A stretch of DNA of 64,000 bases from Pseudooceanicola nanhaiensis (GCF_020171315.1 NZ_JAIUZP010000001.1:434001-498000); one strand, 5' to 3'. Counted from the first letter of the stretch, positions 28,955 to 37,929 are shown. Notes: a model not told the origin generated them from the letters alone. Made by a program: numbers and translations.

Positions 28955-29914
28955 ATGATCCCGGTGACCCTGCTGACCGGCTTCCTCGGCTCCGGCAAGA
29001 CGACGCTGTTGCAGCGCATGCTGGGCGATCCCGCCATGGCGGGCACCGCCGTGCTGATCAACGAATACGGCGAGGTGGCGCTGGATCATCACCTGCTGGA
29101 GCGGATCGACGAGACCGTGATGCTGATGAAGTCCGGCTGCATCTGCTGTACGGTGCGGGGCGAGGTGGCCCAATCCATTCTCGACCTGATCGCGCTGCGG
29201 GGGCAGGGGCGGGCCGCCTTCGACCGGATCGTGATCGAGACGACGGGGCTGGCGGACCCATGGCCCGTGCTCTCGACCCTGCGCGCCCATCCGGTGCTGC
29301 AAAGCCAGGTCAGGGCCGGGGGCGTCATTACCACCGTGGACGCGGTGAACGCGCCTGCCATGCTCTCGGGCAGCACCCGGCGCGAGGCGCTGCGCCAGAT
29401 CGCGGCGGCGGATGTGCTGGCGCTGACCAAGACGGATCTTGCCTCCGCGCCCGGCCTGCCGCTGCAACTGGCCGCGCTGAACCCCACCGCCCGGATGCTG
29501 GATGCCCGCACCGACTCGGTGGCCGAGATCGCGCTGGCCGCCCGCGAGGGCCGGCAGGTGCCGCCGCTGGAGGCGCACCACGACCACGGGGCTGGCATGA
29601 CCTCGACCACCATGGTCTTCGAGGAGGAGATCGACTGGACCGCCTTCGGCGTCTGGCTGACCCTCTTGCTCAATCGTCACGGGGACCGCATCCTGAGGGT
29701 GAAGGGTATCCTGAACCTGAAGGGCGAAGAGCGCCCGGTCGCCATCCACGGGGTGCAGCGTCTGGTCCACCCGCCGCACCACATGACAGCCTGGCCCGAT
29801 CAGGACCGCCGTTCGCGCCTTGTTTTCATCATGGAGGGGATCGACCCTTCCCTCTTGCGCCGATCCTTCGATCTGTTCCAGAAGATCGGCCAAAGACAGG
29901 AGACGACATCATGA
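28955..29914 (+). CDS. CobW/COG0523 family GTPase, putative metal chaperone
   Basis: This 319-residue G3E GTPase has Walker A GFLGSGKTTLL, the metal-binding CxCC motif GCICCTVRG (Cys62, Cys64, Cys65), the G-domain motif ALTKTD, and a His-rich stretch EAHHDHG. A CobW C-terminal domain follows (RILRVKGILNLKGEERPVAIHGVQ). The family inserts Zn, Co or Fe into client enzymes. Likely clients here are the metal-dependent CE4-fold hydrolases or the amidohydrolase in the same cluster. Its end overlaps the asparaginase start as ATGA. Confidence 0.88.
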   Translation: MIPVTLLTGFLGSGKTTLLQRMLGDPAMAGTAVLINEYGEVALDHHLLERIDETVMLMKSGCICCTVRGEVAQSILDLIALRGQGRAAFDRIVIETTGLADPWPVLSTLRAHPVLQSQVRAGGVITTVDAVNAPAMLSGSTRREALRQIAAADVLALTKTDLASAPGLPLQLAALNPTARMLDARTDSVAEIALAAREGRQVPPLEAHHDHGAGMTSTTMVFEEEIDWTAFGVWLTLLLNRHGDRILRVKGILNLKGEERPVAIHGVQRLVHPPHHMTAWPDQDRRSRLVFIMEGIDPSLLRRSFDLFQKIGQRQETTS

Positions 29915-30900
29915 AACGCGTGGTCTGGATTTCGACCGGCGGCACCATCGCCAGCAAGGCCCAATCCCCCGGCGGCCCCGTGTCCGCCGCAATGGACGGC
30001 GCCGCCCTGATGGAGATGCTGCACGAACGCCCCGAGGGCATCGAGGTGGAGCTGGTGAACTTCCCCTCCGTGGGCTCCGGCGCGCTGACCATCCCCGACG
30101 TGACGGCGATCTGCCGCGCGATCTCGCAGGCGGTCGGGCGCTCGGACGTGCACGGGGTGATCGTCACCCATGGCACCGACACGATGGAGGAAAGCGTCTT
30201 CCTCGCCGAGACGCTGGTGGGCGGTGAGAAGCCGGTGGTCTTCACCGGGGCGCAGCGCCACGCGGGCGATCCCGACACCGACGGGCCGCGCAACATCGCC
30301 GACGCCCTGCGGGTGGCCGCCAGCGATCGTGCCATGGGGCTGGGGGCGGTGATCCTCTTCGAGGGCGACATCCACGCCGCCGCCACGGTGACCAAGGTCC
30401 ATGCCTCGCGCACTGATACCTTCCGCTCGCCGGGCCTCGGCAAGCTGGGCGAGGTGGATCAGGGCCGCGTGCACATCTATCGCAAGCCCGCCCATCGGCA
30501 CCGGGTGGCGCTGGCCGCCGACCAGCAGCCGGAAGAGCGCGTGGATTACGTGCGCCTCGCCCTCGGCATGACGCCCGATATCCTCGACTGGTTCGCGCAA
30601 CGCGGCACCCGCGGCGTGGTGATCGATGCCTTCGGTCGCGGCAATGGCCCGCGGGGCTGGGGCGCGGCGGTCAAGCGTCTGACCGAGAAGGGCGTGCCCG
30701 TGCTGATCTGCTCGCGCTGCGCCGAAGGCCAGACCGGCGCGATCTATGGCGAGGACGGCGGCGCCGTCACCTTCGTCAAGAACGGGGCGATCCTTGCCGG
30801 TGCCCTGCCGGGCGTGAAGGCGCGGCTGCTGCTCTCGGCCCTGCTGGGCCGCGGCGCCACCAAGATCGAGATCGAACAGGCCATCGGCGCCTACCAGTAA
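29911..30900 (+). CDS. L-asparaginase/glutaminase family amidohydrolase
   Basis: This 329-residue protein has the family motifs VVWISTGGTIASKAQ (first catalytic Thr) and VIVTHGTDTMEESVFL (second Thr-Asp), plus the conserved FTGAQRHAGDPDTDGPRN. No signal peptide is seen, so it acts in the cytoplasm. In this cluster it may hydrolyse an open-chain amide intermediate instead of asparagine; that is inference. It ends the first transcription unit, which closes with a terminator. Confidence 0.9.
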   Translation: MKRVVWISTGGTIASKAQSPGGPVSAAMDGAALMEMLHERPEGIEVELVNFPSVGSGALTIPDVTAICRAISQAVGRSDVHGVIVTHGTDTMEESVFLAETLVGGEKPVVFTGAQRHAGDPDTDGPRNIADALRVAASDRAMGLGAVILFEGDIHAAATVTKVHASRTDTFRSPGLGKLGEVDQGRVHIYRKPAHRHRVALAADQQPEERVDYVRLALGMTPDILDWFAQRGTRGVVIDAFGRGNGPRGWGAAVKRLTEKGVPVLICSRCAEGQTGAIYGEDGGAVTFVKNGAILAGALPGVKARLLLSALLGRGATKIEIEQAIGAYQ

Positions 30901-30928
30901 GGCCGCGCCCCCCGGTCCACGTCACAGC

Positions 30929-30961
30929 AGGCGCTGCCCATTCCTTGGGCGGCGCCTTTTT
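30929..30961 (+). terminator. Rho-independent terminator after the asparaginase gene
   Basis: The stem AGGCGC.GCCCA/TGGGC.GCGCCT has one mismatch and is followed by TTTTT. It divides the catabolic cluster into two transcription units. About 200 bases follow before the next gene. Confidence 0.8.
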
Positions 30962-31163
30962 CCGTTCCGGGGCGGGTGGGGCGCTGCCTTGACCTCCGCC
31001 GCGCCCCGCCGATAGCGTGAGCGCAAGAGACGGGACCGGCACAGGTCTGACCCTAAGATGGGCAGCCGCCGGCCACCGGGTTTCAGACAGATACGTGACG
31101 GCAGGCTGCAAGGGGTCATCAGATCCGGCGCCGGTCTCAGACCCAGCTCTCGGAGTATCCGAC

Positions 31164-32645
31164 ATGACGAAGGACGGCGCGTCCCACCTTGCCTCGCTGC
31201 GCGACGGGCGGAGCATCTTCATCGACGGGAAGAAGGTGGAGGACGTCACCACCTCGCCCGCCTTCCGCAATGCCTGTGCCTCGGCCGCGCAGCTCTACGA
31301 CTACCAGGCCGCGCCGGAGAACATCGAGGCGATGACCTTTGCCTCGCCCAGGACCGGGGAGCGTGTGAACAAGTCGTGGATGCTGCCGCGCAGCCATGCG
31401 GAGCTGGTCGAACGGCGCAAGTCCATCGAGCTCTGGTCCGCCCAGACCTGCGGTATGCTGGGCCGCTCGCCCGATCACGTCGCCTCGACCTTCGTGGGCT
31501 TCCGCATGGGGCTGAACGTCTACAAGGAGAACGATCCGAAGCGGGCAGGCGCGCTGGAGAGCTACTTCGACTACATCCGCGACAACGATCATTTCCTGTC
31601 CTACGTGATCATCAACCCGCAGGCGGACAAGAACAAGACCGCCGGCGGGCAGGCCGATCCGCATCTCGTGGCCTCCATCGTGGACGAGGACAGCGAGGGC
31701 ATCACCATCCGCGGCGCCAAGATGCTGGCCACCTCGGGCGTGCTGGCGAACGAGATCATGGTCTCGGGCTTTCAGGCGATCCAGGCCGGGGACGAGGCCT
31801 ATGCCTTCACCTGCGCCATGCCGATCGGCACCAAGGGGCTGCGGATGCTGTCCCGCCGCTCCTACGAGGCCGAGGCGACATCGACCTTCGACTACCCGCT
31901 GTCCTCGCGCTTCGACGAGAACGATGCGGTGGTGCATTTCGATGATGTGAAGGTGCCATGGGACCGTGTCTTCGTGCACAAGGACCTGAAGATGGCGCAG
32001 GCGCAGTGGCATGACACCCGCGCCCACGTCATGCAGAACTACCAGTGCATGATCCGCCTCAAGGTGAAGCTGAAGTTCCTCCTCGGCCTTGCCCGCAAGA
32101 TCGCTGAGCTGAACAACATCATCAACTTCCCGCAGGTGCGCGAGACGATGGGGCACCTGGCGGCCAAGGTCTCCAACATCGACGCGCTGATCATCGCCAT
32201 GGAGGCGCAGGGCGAGCACTACAACGGCTACTACGTGCCCGACCGGTCGATCCTGTGCACCGCGCAGGTGATCGCCCAGACGACCTATCCTGAGGTGGTG
32301 GAGCAGATCCGCGTGCTCTCGGGCGGGGGCATGATCATGGTGCCGTCCTCCTACGCCGACTTCGAGAACCCCGAGACGGCAGCGATCATCGGCAAGACCC
32401 AGCGGTCCCCTATCGCCAACAGCGAGGAGCGGGTGAAGCTGATGAAACTGGCATGGGACGCCGTGGGCTCCGAATTCGGCTCGCGCCACCTGCAGTACGA
32501 GATGTTCTATTCCGGCGCGACCTTCGTGACCCGGGGCAATTCCTACCGCTTCTTCGACTGGGGCGAGGTGAAGGACTTCGTCGACGGCTTCATGGGCACC
32601 TATGGTCTTCCGGGCGAGAATGCCCTGAGTTCCGCGGCGGAGTGA
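31164..32645 (+). CDS. HpaB-type flavin-dependent monooxygenase, oxygenase component
   Basis: This 493-residue member of the 4-hydroxyphenylacetate 3-hydroxylase family uses FADH2 supplied by a separate reductase. It shows the family regions LRDGRSIFIDGKKVEDVT, an N-terminal helical domain, RGAKMLATSGVLANEIMV, and FDDVKVPWDRVFVHKD. The C-terminal helix bundle contains LSGGGMIMVPSSYADF. The partner reductase is encoded at 36208. GGAG lies 8 bases before the ATG. Relatives hydroxylate phenols and also pyrrole-2-carboxylate-type heterocycles, so ring hydroxylation is the likely reaction. Confidence 0.9.
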   Translation: MTKDGASHLASLRDGRSIFIDGKKVEDVTTSPAFRNACASAAQLYDYQAAPENIEAMTFASPRTGERVNKSWMLPRSHAELVERRKSIELWSAQTCGMLGRSPDHVASTFVGFRMGLNVYKENDPKRAGALESYFDYIRDNDHFLSYVIINPQADKNKTAGGQADPHLVASIVDEDSEGITIRGAKMLATSGVLANEIMVSGFQAIQAGDEAYAFTCAMPIGTKGLRMLSRRSYEAEATSTFDYPLSSRFDENDAVVHFDDVKVPWDRVFVHKDLKMAQAQWHDTRAHVMQNYQCMIRLKVKLKFLLGLARKIAELNNIINFPQVRETMGHLAAKVSNIDALIIAMEAQGEHYNGYYVPDRSILCTAQVIAQTTYPEVVEQIRVLSGGGMIMVPSSYADFENPETAAIIGKTQRSPIANSEERVKLMKLAWDAVGSEFGSRHLQYEMFYSGATFVTRGNSYRFFDWGEVKDFVDGFMGTYGLPGENALSSAAE

Positions 32646-32649
32646 GGCA

Positions 32650-33825
32650 ATGAAGGACATCGACCACATCCGCCAGCAGGCCTTCGTCGACCATGGGCCC
32701 GCGCCCTTCCGCATGACGCAGACCGGGGCGCTCTCGGACCTCAGCTTCGCGGTGAAGGACCTCTTCGACATCGCGGGCACCGTCACCGCCTGCGGCAACC
32801 CTGACCGGCTGGAGGGCACGCCTGCGGTGGCCACTGCGCCCTCGGTCCTCGCGGTGCTGGCGCAGGGGGCGGAGTGCATCGGCAAGACCCACACCGACGA
32901 GGTCGCCTGCGGCATGTTCGGCACCAACGAGTTCTTCGGCACGCCGGTGAACCCTGCCGCGCCCGACCGGGTGCCGGGGGGCTCCTCCTCGGGCTCCGTC
33001 TCGGCGGTTGCGGCGGGTTTGTGCGATTTCGCGCTGGGCTCGGACACCGGCGGGTCGGTCCGGGTGCCGGCCAGCTTCTGCGGGGTCATGGGCCTGCGCA
33101 CGACCTATGGCCGGATCACCACGGCTGGCGTCATGGCCATGGCGCCCAGCTTCGACACCGTGGGCTGGTTCGCCCGCGACGCGGAGGTCCTCAAACGCGT
33201 GGGCACCGCCTATTTCGGAGAGATCGCCGAGGCGACGGGCACCCGTCTGCTGCTGGCGCGCGATGCCTTCGACATTCCCCGGGCCGATATCGGCGCGGCC
33301 CTGCTGCCCAAGGCCCGCGCACTGGGGCCCGAGGCGGAGGTGACGCTCTACCAACAGGGCATCCAGCACTGGCTGGCCACCTTCCGTCCGCTGCAACTGG
33401 GCGACCTCTGGGCGACCCTTGGCGACTGGTCCGAGGTGCCGGGCCGCCGGGTGAGCGAAAGCATCGCCGAGCGCATGGCACTGGCGAAATCCATCCCCGC
33501 CGAGGCGATTGCCGCCGCGATCCCGCAGCGCGAGGCGCTGACCGCCTACCTGACGGACCTGCTGGGCGAGGATGGTGTGATCATGATCCCCACCGCCCAT
33601 GACCTGCCCCCGGTGCGGCAGGCCCCGCTGGAGGCGCTGATCGAGTTCCGCGAGAAGACGCTGGCCCTGACCTGCGTCGCCAGCCTCTGCCGCCTGCCGC
33701 AGCTGAACCTGCCCGCCACCACGGTGGAGGGCGTGCCCGTGGGCCTCAGCTTCATCGCCGGGCCGCGTGGGGACGAACGGCTGCTCTCCATGGCGGCGCA
33801 TTGGGCCAAGGGCCTTGCCGCATGA
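32650..33825 (+). CDS. Amidase signature family protein
   Basis: This 391-residue Ser-cisSer-Lys amidase has catalytic Lys36 (FAVKDLFD), Ser112 within GGSSSGS, and the nucleophile Ser136 in SDTGGSVRVPA. It is shorter than many family members, which usually have 450-500 residues. It probably cleaves an amide released by ring opening. It follows the monooxygenase by 4 bases and overlaps the next gene by four bases. Confidence 0.9.
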   Translation: MKDIDHIRQQAFVDHGPAPFRMTQTGALSDLSFAVKDLFDIAGTVTACGNPDRLEGTPAVATAPSVLAVLAQGAECIGKTHTDEVACGMFGTNEFFGTPVNPAAPDRVPGGSSSGSVSAVAAGLCDFALGSDTGGSVRVPASFCGVMGLRTTYGRITTAGVMAMAPSFDTVGWFARDAEVLKRVGTAYFGEIAEATGTRLLLARDAFDIPRADIGAALLPKARALGPEAEVTLYQQGIQHWLATFRPLQLGDLWATLGDWSEVPGRRVSESIAERMALAKSIPAEAIAAAIPQREALTAYLTDLLGEDGVIMIPTAHDLPPVRQAPLEALIEFREKTLALTCVASLCRLPQLNLPATTVEGVPVGLSFIAGPRGDERLLSMAAHWAKGLAA

Positions 33826-34736
33826 GCGGGCCGACGCGCGACTTCGCCGGCTACGGGCAGCACCCGCCGGTGACCCATTGGCCGGGCGGCAAGCGGCTGG
33901 CGCTGGTGGTGGTGGTGAACTTCGAGGAGGGGGCAGAGCCCTCGATCCCCGACGGCGACCCGGCCACCGAACTGGCCCTGACCGACGGCATCCCCGGCGA
34001 GGTGCCCGCAGGCACCCGCGACCTCGTGGCGGAGAGCCTCTTCGAATACGGCTCCCGCGTGGGGTTCTGGCGGCTCTACGAGATGTTCCGCGAGACCGGC
34101 GTGCCGCCGACCATGGGCCTGTGCGCGCAGGCCATGCGCCGCAACCCGGAGGCGGCGGAGGCCATCGCGGCGGCGGGCTATGACATCTGCTGTCACGGCG
34201 ACCGCTTCGCCCGGCACTTCCTGATGGAAGAGGCCGAGGAGGCCGCCACCATCGCCCGCGCCATCGACGGGCTGACGCAGATCATGGGCCGCGCGCCTTC
34301 CGGCTGGCAGAGCCGCTATGCCCCCTCGATCCACACCCGCCGCCTGCTGATGGCGCATCCCTCGATCCTCTACGATGCGGACAGCTATGCCGACGATCTG
34401 CCCTATTGGGTGGACTGCGAGGGCACCGACCGGCTGGTGGTGCCCCATACCTTCACGCTCAACGACAACCGCCTGCCGTCCGGCAAGCTGGGCACGGCGG
34501 AGGATTTCCTTGATCACCTCTCGGCGGCCTTCCGGGTGCTGCACGCGGAAAGCGCGCGTATCCCGCGCCTGATGACGATCAGCCTGCACAACCGGATCAG
34601 CGGCCAGCCCGCGCGTTTCGACGCGATCCGGCGGTTCCTCGACCACGCGCTCTCGCACGAGGATGTCTGGTTCGCCTCGCGCGGGGAGGTCGCCCGCCAC
34701 TGGGCCGCGCATCACCCGCCGGAGGGCGCGGCATGA
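33822..34736 (+). CDS. PuuE-like polysaccharide-deacetylase-fold hydrolase (cyclic amidase type)
   Basis: This 304-residue enzyme resembles the metal-independent allantoinase PuuE and related cyclic-amide hydrolases. It has LALVVVVNFEEGAEPSIPDG near the N-terminus, EYGSRVGFWRLYEMF, CHGDRFARHF with the conserved HG, and SLHNRISGQPARF at the end. No secretion signal is present. It is a second CE4-fold protein in the cluster but clearly different from the HpPgdA-like one. The start at 33822 overlaps the amidase stop (ATGA). Ring opening of an imide or lactam is the inferred role. Confidence 0.83.
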   Translation: MSGPTRDFAGYGQHPPVTHWPGGKRLALVVVVNFEEGAEPSIPDGDPATELALTDGIPGEVPAGTRDLVAESLFEYGSRVGFWRLYEMFRETGVPPTMGLCAQAMRRNPEAAEAIAAAGYDICCHGDRFARHFLMEEAEEAATIARAIDGLTQIMGRAPSGWQSRYAPSIHTRRLLMAHPSILYDADSYADDLPYWVDCEGTDRLVVPHTFTLNDNRLPSGKLGTAEDFLDHLSAAFRVLHAESARIPRLMTISLHNRISGQPARFDAIRRFLDHALSHEDVWFASRGEVARHWAAHHPPEGAA

Positions 34737-36211
34737 GCGCGCTGCTTGTCCGGGGCGGGCTGGTCTGCACCGCGGGCGAGGCCCCGCGCCGCGCCGATAT
34801 CCTGATCGCCCATGGCCGCATCCTGCGGGTGGCCCCCGACATCGACGCGCCCGAGGCGCAGGTGATCGACGCCAGCGACCGGATCGTCATGCCCGGCCTC
34901 GTGAACAGCCACACCCACGGCCATGCCAACCTCGCCAAGGGCGCGGCGGACCGCTGGACGCTGGAGGCCTCACTGACTAACGGCCCGTGGATGGGCGGTG
35001 CGCGGGACGAGGAGACGGTCTATCTCTCCACGCTGCTCGGCGCGGCGGACATGCTGTCGAAGGGCTGCACCGCCTGTTTCGATCTCGTTTACCTGCTGCC
35101 GGGGCTGGAACCCTCGCATCTGGCCGCCGTGGCCCGCGCCTATGCCGACGCGGGCATGCGCGCCGTGCTGGCGCCGATGGTGGCCGACCGCAGCTTCGTC
35201 GAGTCCATTCCCGGCCTGATGCAGGCGCTGCCCGCCGACCTTCAGGCAGAGCTGACCGGCGCGCCGCCGCAGGCTGAGGGCATGCTGGCCCGGCTGAAGG
35301 CGCTCCTCTCCGAGCCGCTGCCAGAGGGGATTTCCTATGCCGTGGCCCCCACGATCCCGCACCAGTGTTCCGACCGGCTGATCACCGGCTGCGCCGAACT
35401 GGCGGCGGGCCATGACATCCCGCTGCACATGCATATCGCGGAATCGCGCCTTCAGGCCGAGGTCGCGCGGCAGGTCTACGGCGTCTCACCGATCGCGCAT
35501 CTCGACGATCTCGGCGTGCTGGGGCCCTCCTTCGTGGCGGCCCATGCGATCTGGCTCGACGGCGATGACCTCGACCGACTGGCCCGGGCTGAGGCGGCGG
35601 TGGCCCATATCCCGGCCTCGAACTTCCGGCTGGGCACCGGCATCGCGCCGCTGGGGCAGATGCTGGACCGCGAGATGCGGGTGGGTCTGGCGACGGACGG
35701 GGCCAATTCCTCCGACGCGCTCAACATGTTCGAGGCGATGCGCCTTGCCTCCGACGCCTCGCGCGTCTGGGGCACGCCGCGCGCCGACTGGCTCTCCTGC
35801 GCCGAGGCCTTCCGGCTGGGGACCGAGGGCGGGGCCGATGTGCTGGGCCTGACCAACGCGGGCCGGATCGCCGCCGGGGAGGATGCGGACCTCGTGCTGC
35901 TGAACCTCGGCTCTGTCAACTTCCTGCCGCTGACGGACCCGGTGGCGCAGCTTGTGACGGCCGAGAACGGCGCCTCTGTCACCGACGTGATCGCGGCGGG
36001 CCGGGTGGTGATGCGCGAGGGCCGGCTGACGACCATCGACATGGCCGACCTGCGCGCCCGGATCGAGGACAAGCTGCCCGCGTGGCATGCGGCCACCGCC
36101 GGGGCCCGGGCGCTCTCTGCCCGGATGGAGCCGCTGATCGTGGCCCATTTGGAGGGGCGGGCACAACCCGACCTCGGCTTCACCCGCATGGTGGGGGAGG
36201 GGCCGCGATGA
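34733..36211 (+). CDS. Amidohydrolase superfamily deaminase/chlorohydrolase-type enzyme
   Basis: This 492-residue metal-dependent hydrolase shows the HxH ligand pair in NSHTHGHAN (His60, His62), a third His in LHMHIAES, a fourth in AHAIWL and the Asp in ATDGANSSD. That order is typical of the AtzA/TrzA/cytosine-guanine deaminase subgroup. Composite beta-sandwich segments flank the barrel at both ends. It overlaps both neighbours by four bases. It likely removes ammonia or another leaving group from a ring or amidine; the substrate is unknown. Confidence 0.87.
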   Translation: MSALLVRGGLVCTAGEAPRRADILIAHGRILRVAPDIDAPEAQVIDASDRIVMPGLVNSHTHGHANLAKGAADRWTLEASLTNGPWMGGARDEETVYLSTLLGAADMLSKGCTACFDLVYLLPGLEPSHLAAVARAYADAGMRAVLAPMVADRSFVESIPGLMQALPADLQAELTGAPPQAEGMLARLKALLSEPLPEGISYAVAPTIPHQCSDRLITGCAELAAGHDIPLHMHIAESRLQAEVARQVYGVSPIAHLDDLGVLGPSFVAAHAIWLDGDDLDRLARAEAAVAHIPASNFRLGTGIAPLGQMLDREMRVGLATDGANSSDALNMFEAMRLASDASRVWGTPRADWLSCAEAFRLGTEGGADVLGLTNAGRIAAGEDADLVLLNLGSVNFLPLTDPVAQLVTAENGASVTDVIAAGRVVMREGRLTTIDMADLRARIEDKLPAWHAATAGARALSARMEPLIVAHLEGRAQPDLGFTRMVGEGPR

Positions 36212-36732
36212 GCGCGATCACCCCGCAGGATTTCCGCACCGCCTGTTCGCGCTTTGCCACCGGGGTGACGATCATCACCACCACCGACGGGGCGACTCGC
36301 GCGGGGCTGACGGCGAACAGCTTCTCCTCCGTCTCGGTCGAGCCGCCGCTGGTGCTCTGGTCGCTGCGGCTGCAGTCCCGCGCCCGCGACGTCTTCGAAC
36401 GGGCCGGGCGGTTCGCCGTCAACGTGCTGGCGGCAGAGCAGGCGGAGCTTGCCCGCCATTTCGCGCGCGGCCATGACGATCCGTTCCATGGTCTCGCCCT
36501 CGAAGGCCCGGCCAAGGCCATCGCGGGGGATGCGGCGCAGCTGCCGCTGATCCCCGGGGCGCTCGCGCAGCTCATCTGCCGCACGGACCAGATCGTGACG
36601 GCGGGTGATCACCTGATCTTCATCGGCGAGGTCGAGGCGCTCACCCAGCGGGTCGGCGCGCCGCTTCTCTTCTACGCGGGCGGCATGGCCGACGGTGCCC
36701 CCGCCCTCTGTCAGCCGGACCCCGGCGCCTGA
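36208..36732 (+). CDS. Flavin reductase (HpaC-like)
   Basis: This 174-residue FMN/FAD reductase domain protein begins MSAITPQDFRTACSRFATGV. The flavin-binding stretch GLTANSFSSVSVEPPLVLWSL and FAVNVLAAEQAELARHFA follow. It provides reduced flavin for the HpaB-type oxygenase encoded five kilobases upstream in the same operon. The start overlaps the amidohydrolase stop as ATGA. Confidence 0.92.
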   Translation: MSAITPQDFRTACSRFATGVTIITTTDGATRAGLTANSFSSVSVEPPLVLWSLRLQSRARDVFERAGRFAVNVLAAEQAELARHFARGHDDPFHGLALEGPAKAIAGDAAQLPLIPGALAQLICRTDQIVTAGDHLIFIGEVEALTQRVGAPLLFYAGGMADGAPALCQPDPGA

Positions 36733-36750
36733 CCAGCCATAGAGACCCCC

Positions 36751-37497
36751 ATGACGCTTCCCTATCCTTACCCCGATCCCGCCACGCTGCTGCGCGTGGG
36801 CCATATCATGCCCTCCTCGAACACCTGGGCCGAGCCGCTGACCTACGCGATGAACATGCCTGTGGCGGATCGCGTCTCGCAGCATTTCAGCCGGACCGAG
36901 GTGCAGACGCTGGCCCTGAATGACGCCTCCAATGCGCATTTCCAGAACGCCCCGATGGTGGCGGCGGCCAAGCTGCTGGCGGATGCGCCCTTGAATTCGT
37001 TGGTCTGGAACGGCACCTCGGCCAGCTGGCGCGGGCTGGAGACGGACCAGGTGCTCTGCGAGGCGCTGACCGAGGCGACCGGCGTGCCCGCCACCACCGC
37101 CACGCTGGGCTTCTACGAGACCTATCGCCGCTTCGGCTTCAAGGACATTGCCCTGGCGCTGCCCTATACCGCCGACGTGTCGGAGCAGATCGTGGCGGAA
37201 TACCAGCGGCAGGGCTACAGCGTGCCCAAGGCGGCCTACCTCGGCATCGCCCGCAACGTCGAGATCGGCAACACGCCCGCCGACCGGATGCGGGCGCTGC
37301 TGCGCGAGGCGGCCGAGAAGGGCGGCGACTGCATCGCGGTGGTCTGCACCAACTTCCCGGCCACCGCACTGGTGGAAGAGATGGAGGACGAGCTGGGCCT
37401 GCCCATCGTCGACTCGATCGCCGTGACCTTCCTCGAGGCGTGCCGCGTTGCGGGCTTCACGCCGAGTTGTCCGGGCTGGGGCAAAATCCTCGCCTGA
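36751..37497 (+). CDS. Maleate isomerase / Asp-Glu racemase superfamily enzyme
   Basis: This 248-residue protein resembles maleate cis-trans isomerase and arylmalonate decarboxylase. It has LLRVGHIMPSSNTWAEPLTY at the N-terminus, a Trp-Asn-Gly-Thr segment (LVWNGTSASW) where a catalytic Cys is often found, and a second half with DCIAVVCTNFPATALVEEM that keeps a Cys. The first site lacks the usual Cys (WNGTS), which may mean a one-Cys decarboxylase-like or altered mechanism. As the last gene it would act on the linear product, for example maleate or maleamate to fumarate, which could feed the TCA cycle. Confidence 0.78.
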   Translation: MTLPYPYPDPATLLRVGHIMPSSNTWAEPLTYAMNMPVADRVSQHFSRTEVQTLALNDASNAHFQNAPMVAAAKLLADAPLNSLVWNGTSASWRGLETDQVLCEALTEATGVPATTATLGFYETYRRFGFKDIALALPYTADVSEQIVAEYQRQGYSVPKAAYLGIARNVEIGNTPADRMRALLREAAEKGGDCIAVVCTNFPATALVEEMEDELGLPIVDSIAVTFLEACRVAGFTPSCPGWGKILA

Positions 37498-37614
37498 GCG
37501 CCTTGCTCGCCGCAATGCAGCATGACAGATCCGGGGCATGACGACACTGCCCTCACATGACCCCGCAGACCGGGCTGACCGCAGGACCGGACGCGATGGC
37601 GGACAGGGGGTGCG

Positions 37615-37815
37615 ATGCTCTTCGTGATCCTCATCCCCATCGTCTTTGTGCTGCTGGCGATCTACGCCAAGCGCGAGACCCGCGATTGCCGCTGGCGTGC
37701 CGACCGCACCCGGGACACCGACGAAGGGGCGCTCTACCACTGCATCTACTGCGGGGCGGAGACGCGGACCGCTGATGGAAAACCGCCACAGGTCTGCAAC
37801 CAGCCCGAGGCCTGA
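37615..37815 (+). CDS. Small membrane protein with Zn-ribbon-like motif (66 aa)
   Basis: An N-terminal transmembrane helix (MLFVILIPIVFVLLAIYA) is followed by a basic linker and HCIYCGAET plus a later VCNQPEA. That gives a CxxC and one more Cys/His set that could bind zinc. An AGGGGG site lies about 6 bases before the ATG. No named family is recognised. It lies alone between the catabolic cluster and the ornithine-decarboxylase gene. Confidence 0.6.
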   Translation: MLFVILIPIVFVLLAIYAKRETRDCRWRADRTRDTDEGALYHCIYCGAETRTADGKPPQVCNQPEA

Positions 37816-37929
37816 GGTGGGCCGGAATGTGAGCGATAACAACCCTTTGTTCACAGGGGTGTCCCGGCTGCAGGGCGGGTGCGAAAAAAATCGTATCGCG
37901 GGTGAAAATACCCTCTTGAAGTGAATCGG

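Noticed and set aside
29260-29910. N-terminal extension of the asparaginase frame through the CobW gene
   Set aside because: The extension is Arg/Pro/Gly-rich out-of-frame sequence; the true start overlaps the CobW stop as ATGA.
37826-37842. AATGTGAGCGATAACAA, resembling the E. coli lac operator
   Set aside because: One base is missing against the lac operator, the second half is not symmetrical, and no LacI-type gene or sugar operon is near. A chance match is likely.
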